Origin: Actinobacillus porcitonsillarum
Lineage (GTDB): Bacteria > Pseudomonadota > Gammaproteobacteria > Enterobacterales > Pasteurellaceae
DNA: 64,000 bases
Direction: 5' to 3'
Assembly: GCF_003101015.1 (NCBI RefSeq)
Contig: NZ_CP029206.1
Span: forward strand, 930,001 to 994,000
Shown: in pieces, positions 58,849 through 64,000 of the stretch
Numbering within the stretch: the stretch's first letter is position 1
Layout: each line of letters starts with the position of its first letter
Notes under the pieces: generated by a model
Databases searched by the model: none
Told to the model about the DNA's origin: nothing
The model's input: the letters and a program-made list of their open reading frames with translations, nothing else
Made by a program: the position numbers and the translations under genes

Positions 58849-59901
58849 ATGTGGAAAGAAATTCTCCTTAATTATGGGATATTTTTACTCGAACTTTTAA
58901 CTATCTTTGGCATTATCGCCGTTGTCGTGATGTTGATTTTAGAAGCCAAAAAGCAACCTGAAGATGGCGCGATCTCAATCACCAATTTCTCTAAAAAATA
59001 CCAAGAACAACAAACTTCGCTTAATCATTTCTTTTTAAGTGAGGAAGAGCTTAAACAACAAGATAAAGCGGAAAAAGAAGCAGAGAAAGCAAAGGCGAAA
59101 GCGGAGAAAAAACGCTTAAAAGAGGGGAAAGAGAAGCCCGAAGAAGAGCAAAAGTCCCGTTTATTTGTTTTAGATTTCAATGGCGATGTTCACGCAAATG
59201 CAGTAAATGCATTACGTAAAGAAATTACCGCCCTTTTATCTATTGCTAAACCGAATGATGAAGTGTTGTTAAAATTAGAAAGCCCTGGTGGTGTGGTGCA
59301 CGGCTATGGTTTAGCTGCTTCGCAATTACAGCGTTTGAAAGCCAAAAACATACCGCTTACCGTGGCGGTCGATAAAGTGGCGGCAAGTGGTGGCTATATG
59401 ATGGCGTGTGTTGCCGATAAAATTGTTTCAGCACCTTTTGCAGTTATTGGATCTATCGGTGTTGTGGCTCAAGTGCCGAATATCCACCGCTTATTGAAAA
59501 AGCACGATATTGACGTAGATGTCATGACGGCAGGGGAATACAAGCGTACAGTAACCTTAGTTGGCGAAAATACCGAAAAAGGTAAACAAAAATTCCAACA
59601 AGAGTTAGAAGAAACGCACGATTTGTTTAAGCAGTTTGTTACCCAACACCGTCCTCAATTAGAGATTGACAAAATTGCAACCGGCGAGCATTGGTTTGGG
59701 CAACAAGCTTTGGCATTAAATTTAGTTGATGAAATTGCAACGAGCGATGATCTGTTAGTGAAGGCGGTTGAAGATAAAGAGATTATTGAGCTGAAATACA
59801 AGGAAAAGAAAAACTTAACTCAACGTATAGGATTACAAATGGAACAATCTGTTGAAAATCTGCTTGGGAAAATTCTTAATAAGAGAACTTCAATAATGTA
59901 A
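58849..59901 (+). CDS. sohB: Protease SohB (SppA/S49 family)
   Basis: A membrane-anchored peptidase of the S49 family. The 350-aa protein has an N-terminal membrane segment (about 8-28), a Lys/Glu-rich linker (about 60-102), and the protease domain with KLESPGGVVHGYG, VDKVAASGGYMMACVADK (nucleophile serine) and the lysine-containing GEYKRTV. It follows lpxB by 53 bp and converges on metR. Confidence 0.94.
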   Translation: MWKEILLNYGIFLLELLTIFGIIAVVVMLILEAKKQPEDGAISITNFSKKYQEQQTSLNHFFLSEEELKQQDKAEKEAEKAKAKAEKKRLKEGKEKPEEEQKSRLFVLDFNGDVHANAVNALRKEITALLSIAKPNDEVLLKLESPGGVVHGYGLAASQLQRLKAKNIPLTVAVDKVAASGGYMMACVADKIVSAPFAVIGSIGVVAQVPNIHRLLKKHDIDVDVMTAGEYKRTVTLVGENTEKGKQKFQQELEETHDLFKQFVTQHRPQLEIDKIATGEHWFGQQALALNLVDEIATSDDLLVKAVEDKEIIELKYKEKKNLTQRIGLQMEQSVENLLGKILNKRTSIM

Positions 59902-59904
59902 ATG

Positions 59905-59934
59905 AAAGGCTGAAACCTACGTGGTTCAGCCTTT
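59905..59934. terminator. Bidirectional terminator between sohB and metR
   Basis: AAAGGCTGAA (59905-59914) pairs with TTCAGCCTTT (59925-59934), extended by CC/GG inside the loop. Confidence 0.82.
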
Positions 59935-59937
59935 CTT

Positions 59938-60864
59938 TTATTCTAATACCATCAATCTTGGTAACGTTGCAAAACTTTGTGATTTTACGGTGGAGTGGAA
60001 ATCATTGAGGTAAGCAAGATGACGATCTCCCTCTCGGAACGCACCGTAGAGATTACTATATAAGCCGTTATCGGTAATTTTCTTCGCAACCACATAGCCT
60101 CTATCTAAATAAGGTTTGACTGCCCAATAAGGCAACGTTGCAATACCTCGTTTGCTGGCGACTAACTGAATAATCGCAATGGTTAATTCGCTGGTTCGGC
60201 GTGTTGGGGTAATGCCGGCTGGGCGGAGTACTTTACGCAATAAGTCCAACATATCGTCAGGCACAGGATAAGTAATCCACGTTTCATCAATAAAATCTTC
60301 GGCTTGCCAGACATCTTTATGGGCTAAGGGATGATCTTTGGCACAAATCCCAACCATTTCATAAGAAAAAAGCGGAAGGTACTCAATCCCTTCAGTGGGT
60401 TCTGCTTCTGAAACAACCGCCCAATCTGCACGATGACTGAGTAATAGCCCCACGGTATCGGTATGGAACCCCGAGACAATGTCTAACTCAACTAAAGGCC
60501 AACTCTGGCGGAACGAATCCATTGCCGGCATTAACCAATCAAAGCAAGTATGACATTCAACCGCAATTCGCAATTCACCTAATTCGCCTTGTTTCACTCG
60601 AGCTAAGTCTAGCTCTGCTTCCACCACTTTAGGCAGGATTTCATAGGCGAGTTTTACTAAACGTTCCCCAGCCGGTGTAAAGCGTAGCGGTTGGGTTTTG
60701 CGTTCAAACAGCGTTAATTCATATTGATCTTCTAGCAACTTTAATTGATGGGAAAGTGCTGACTGTGTGAGATGAACACGTTTAGCTGCAAGTGAAACAC
60801 TCCCACTTTCTTTTAAAGCTAAGAGTGTTTTGAGGTGACGGAGTTCAAGGAAAACGGGTTTCAT
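59938..60864 (-). CDS. metR: Methionine biosynthesis transcriptional regulator MetR (LysR family)
   Basis: MetR activates methionine genes with homocysteine as co-effector. The 308-aa LysR-type protein has the helix-turn-helix in SVSLAAKRVHLTQSALSHQLKLLE (about residues 21-44), the MetR-typical ERKTQPLRFTPAGERL and RIAVECHTCFDWLMPAM. The match to E. coli MetR along its length is clear by eye. It lies downstream of infA; no metE or metF gene is adjacent. Confidence 0.92.
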   Translation of the reverse strand: MKPVFLELRHLKTLLALKESGSVSLAAKRVHLTQSALSHQLKLLEDQYELTLFERKTQPLRFTPAGERLVKLAYEILPKVVEAELDLARVKQGELGELRIAVECHTCFDWLMPAMDSFRQSWPLVELDIVSGFHTDTVGLLLSHRADWAVVSEAEPTEGIEYLPLFSYEMVGICAKDHPLAHKDVWQAEDFIDETWITYPVPDDMLDLLRKVLRPAGITPTRRTSELTIAIIQLVASKRGIATLPYWAVKPYLDRGYVVAKKITDNGLYSNLYGAFREGDRHLAYLNDFHSTVKSQSFATLPRLMVLE

Positions 60865-60884
60865 AAAGATCTCTACCTAGATAA

Positions 60885-60911
60885 AAAAACTGCATCTTCG
60901 TGAAGATGCAG
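60885..60911 (-). terminator. Terminator of infA
   Basis: CTGCATCTTC (60890-60899) pairs perfectly with GAAGATGCAG (60902-60911). On the minus strand a run of T follows. Confidence 0.9.
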
Positions 60912-60934
60912 CCGATAAGAATGTACGTTAGAGC

Positions 60935-61174
<240 letters not shown>

Positions 61175-61235
61175 TTATTCATAAAAATGTGCGTTATTAT
61201 ACTCTTATACGCTTAAATTACAATCATTTAAGCCA

Positions 61236-61889
61236 TTACTTACGGCGGAAAATCCGGCGGCGAGAATGAAAACGCTGTGTTTGTGTTTTACTCTGAATCG
61301 TTGTTGTTTTATTTGGCGTATGAATGTGAACCACTTTACGGCGTAAGTAATAGTGAATACTGCTTGCGATCAAACCACCGACTAAAACTAGAATGATCAA
61401 TTCGCCATATAATTGATTAAACAGTTGATTTACTTTGCTCTGCGTGGTTTGTCCATATTGCGCATCAAAGGTGACACGTAAAAAACCTACCAAATCTTCT
61501 TTCGCAAAAATCGGTTCAACAATTTGTTGGGTGGCATTAGGCGAATTAAAGCGTGCCTTGAATGTCATCGCATTTTGACTTTGAGCAATCAATACACCTG
61601 AAGATGAGTATAAATTGGCATCCAGTACAAAATCCTCTTTCGCAAAGCGATCTAATGTTTCAACCAAGTCTTCCGTTTTGGCATTTTTAATCAACATCAA
61701 AGAGAGAAGGTTTGCTTGCTGACGAACTAAAACGTGCGACAGGTTAGACACTTGGTTAATACTTGCTAGTTGCGAGCCTACTTTAAACTGGTTGATGCCA
61801 CTTAGAATGACACTTACAACAGCAACGCTGACAGCAAGAATGCCGGCAAGTACGAGGCTTTTTGTCAATTTTTCACGAGAAATATACAT
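61236..61889 (-). CDS. smp: Smp/YtjB (AhpA) family membrane protein
   Basis: A membrane protein with two spans: an N-terminal one (SLVLAGILAVSVAVVSVILSG) and a second (GELIILVLVGGLIASSIHYYL), separated by a periplasmic domain of about 120 residues. The C-terminal tail is rich in T, K, Q and R. This layout and its position divergent from serB match E. coli Smp/YtjB. I chose the ATG at 61889 (217 aa). An in-frame ATG at 61940 would leave only 26 bp for two divergent promoters. Confidence 0.75.
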   Translation of the reverse strand: MYISREKLTKSLVLAGILAVSVAVVSVILSGINQFKVGSQLASINQVSNLSHVLVRQQANLLSLMLIKNAKTEDLVETLDRFAKEDFVLDANLYSSSGVLIAQSQNAMTFKARFNSPNATQQIVEPIFAKEDLVGFLRVTFDAQYGQTTQSKVNQLFNQLYGELIILVLVGGLIASSIHYYLRRKVVHIHTPNKTTTIQSKTQTQRFHSRRRIFRRK

Positions 61890-61966
61890 AAAATCGATAA
61901 AATGATGGACAATAAACAATTCTTTCGTATTATCTCCCATAAATGACTTATTAAAAAGAGAAACCT

Positions 61967-63333
<1,367 letters not shown>

Positions 63334-63343
63334 TGGATATTCA

Positions 63344-63368
63344 AGCGGTTAATTTTAACCAGTTTTTT
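63344..63368 (+). terminator. Terminator after yajQ containing an uptake-signal core
   Basis: CGGTTA (63346-63351) and its partner TAACC (63356-63360) form a short stem, followed by a T run at 63363-63368. The left arm includes AAGCGGT. Confidence 0.55.
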
Positions 63369-63400
63369 GCAAATTTATGTAGTAGTTGCACAAAACGACT

Positions 63401-63471
63401 TGTAGGGGCAAATCATATTTGCCCCCAAAACATTGTGGAATGTATAAGGGCGAATATGATTCGCCCCTACA
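63401..63471. repeat. Double-hairpin dispersed repeat, copy 2
   Basis: The ends are TGTAGGGGCAAAT and ATTCGCCCCTACA. The left half folds as GGGGCAAAT-cat-ATTTGCCCC and the right half as GGGCGAAT-atg-ATTCGCCC. It has the same design and almost the same left half as the element at 3466-3533. Confidence 0.82.
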
Positions 63472-63503
63472 AAACCTCTTACAATTCAACTTTGGAGAAA
63501 CCC

Positions 63504-63674
63504 ATGACAGAACAAAAAAGTTGGTTTAAAAAAGCCTTAGAAAAATACGACAAATTCTGTGAGGAACTTGGTGTAAATCAAGGGGCTTGTCGAGGCTGTG
63601 TTCCTGTTGTGAAATTTGATCCTGAACCAGAGGAAAAAGAAAAACAGCCTAAAGATAAACCCGAACAAAGCTAA
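63504..63674 (+). CDS. Small cysteine-containing protein (DUF5363-like)
   Basis: The 56-aa product starts MTEQKSWFKKALEKYDKFCEELGVNQGACRGCVPVVKFDPE, with a CRGC pair and an acidic/lysine tail. It resembles the short DUF5363 family seen in Pasteurellaceae, function unknown. A GGAG ribosome binding site precedes the ATG. A longer frame upstream would run through the repeat element and is not credible. Its stop codon overlaps that of the convergent yfcH-like gene. Confidence 0.75.
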   Translation: MTEQKSWFKKALEKYDKFCEELGVNQGACRGCVPVVKFDPEPEEKEKQPKDKPEQS

Positions 63675-64000
63675 CTTGATATATCCATTCCTTGTAAATG
63701 AGGATGGCGGAATTGAAAACCACTTTCTAATAAACGTTTAGGGATCAAAGGTTGGTTATCTAGCAACAATGCCGCACGTTCGCCTAAAACGCTTTTTAAA
63801 ACGCACACAGGTGTTGCAATATTTGCAATGCGTTGAGCCAATGCTCTTTTTGCCAGCATTTTTGAGGTGGCAAAATGCATAGGGTGGAGTGTTTCTGCTA
63901 ACCATTGTGTAAAAAATGCGTTAGTCACAGGATAAGGCGCCACAAGGTTATAAGCGCCTTGGCAATGGTCATTTTTAAGTAAAAACAACACGGCATTTAA
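63671..64000 (-). CDS. TIGR01777/YfcH family epimerase, C-terminal part (cut by window edge)
   Basis: The frame is open to the last base, so the gene continues beyond the window. The visible 109 residues are the C-terminal region of YfcH-type NAD-dependent epimerases, including GAYNLVAPYPVTNAFFTQWLAETLH and the end LLESGFQFRHPHLQ, the DUF1731 part. The catalytic N-terminal Rossmann domain is outside. It is convergent with the small DUF5363-like gene. Confidence 0.8.
   Translation of the reverse strand, partial: LNAVLFLLKNDHCQGAYNLVAPYPVTNAFFTQWLAETLHPMHFATSKMLAKRALAQRIANIATPVCVLKSVLGERAALLLDNQPLIPKRLLESGFQFRHPHLQGMDISS

Overview
The window is chromosomal DNA of a Pasteurellaceae bacterium (Gammaproteobacteria). 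Gene content and gene neighbourhoods match Haemophilus/Actinobacillus-type genomes. The DNA uptake motif ACAAGCGGT recurs on both strands, for example at 2453-2461, 6111-6119, 11585-11593 and 24186-24194. This is the Actinobacillus pleuropneumoniae-type uptake signal rather than the H. influenzae AAGTGCGGT form, which points to the Actinobacillus/Mannheimia/Bibersteinia/Glaesserella side of the family. The species cannot be named from the sequence alone. Nearly all genes are core housekeeping genes. I saw no prophage, insertion sequence, CRISPR array or defence island.

Layout, left to right. 1-1026: the end of an rRNA operon (5S rRNA), then hda. 1027-6096: the cytochrome c maturation operon ccmABCDEF, behind a perfect FNR box and a perfect NarP 7-2-7 box; ccmG and ccmH do not follow. 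6097-9874: glnK-amtB, a tRNA-Ser/Arg/Arg cluster and an FAD oxidoreductase. 9975-18119: mltF, yjjG, gcvA with the divergent sRNA gene gcvB, adk, a pabB-pabC pair, tRNA-Ala, gltX and four tandem tRNA-Val genes. 18142-28011: a methyltransferase-like membrane protein, recF-dnaN-dnaA, then prfA-(lipoprotein)-prmC-sirB1-kdsA and asd. 28078-34135: a large membrane protein of the so-called site-specific recombinase family, nudB-yebC, a lipoprotein, ruvC, acyP and dusA. 34199-37130: a compact class I ribonucleotide reductase in the order nrdB-nrdA, behind two NrdR-like boxes. 37260-43808: pnuC, pyrG and the nitrite ammonification operon nrfABCD. 44207-52936: ilvGM, rsmD, a DNA-mimic protein, tehB, a DciA-like protein, an NlpE-like lipoprotein, cstA with a class II CRP site, rmuC and a pabA-like gene. 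52933-64000: an hcaT-like transporter, proC, a chalcone-isomerase-like secreted protein, a YdcH-like protein, a porin, lpxB, sohB, metR, infA, smp, serB, yajQ, a small DUF5363-type protein and the 3' part of a yfcH-type epimerase cut by the window edge.

Functional links. ccm matures c-type haems for NrfA and NrfB, and both operons carry FNR-like boxes, so the window holds much of an anaerobic nitrite-respiration module. Hda, DnaA, DnaN and the DciA-like protein belong to replication initiation and its control. PabA-, PabB- and PabC-like proteins are all present but lie at two distant loci. prfA with prmC, and nudB-yebC with ruvC, keep arrangements known from enterobacteria.

The items most worth a second look are the compact nrdBA pair without ATP-cones, the gcvB small RNA, the three double-hairpin dispersed repeats with TGTAGGG ends, the palindrome upstream of pnuC, and the intergenic hairpins built from inverted uptake signals. 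I did not find a clearly new multi-gene system.
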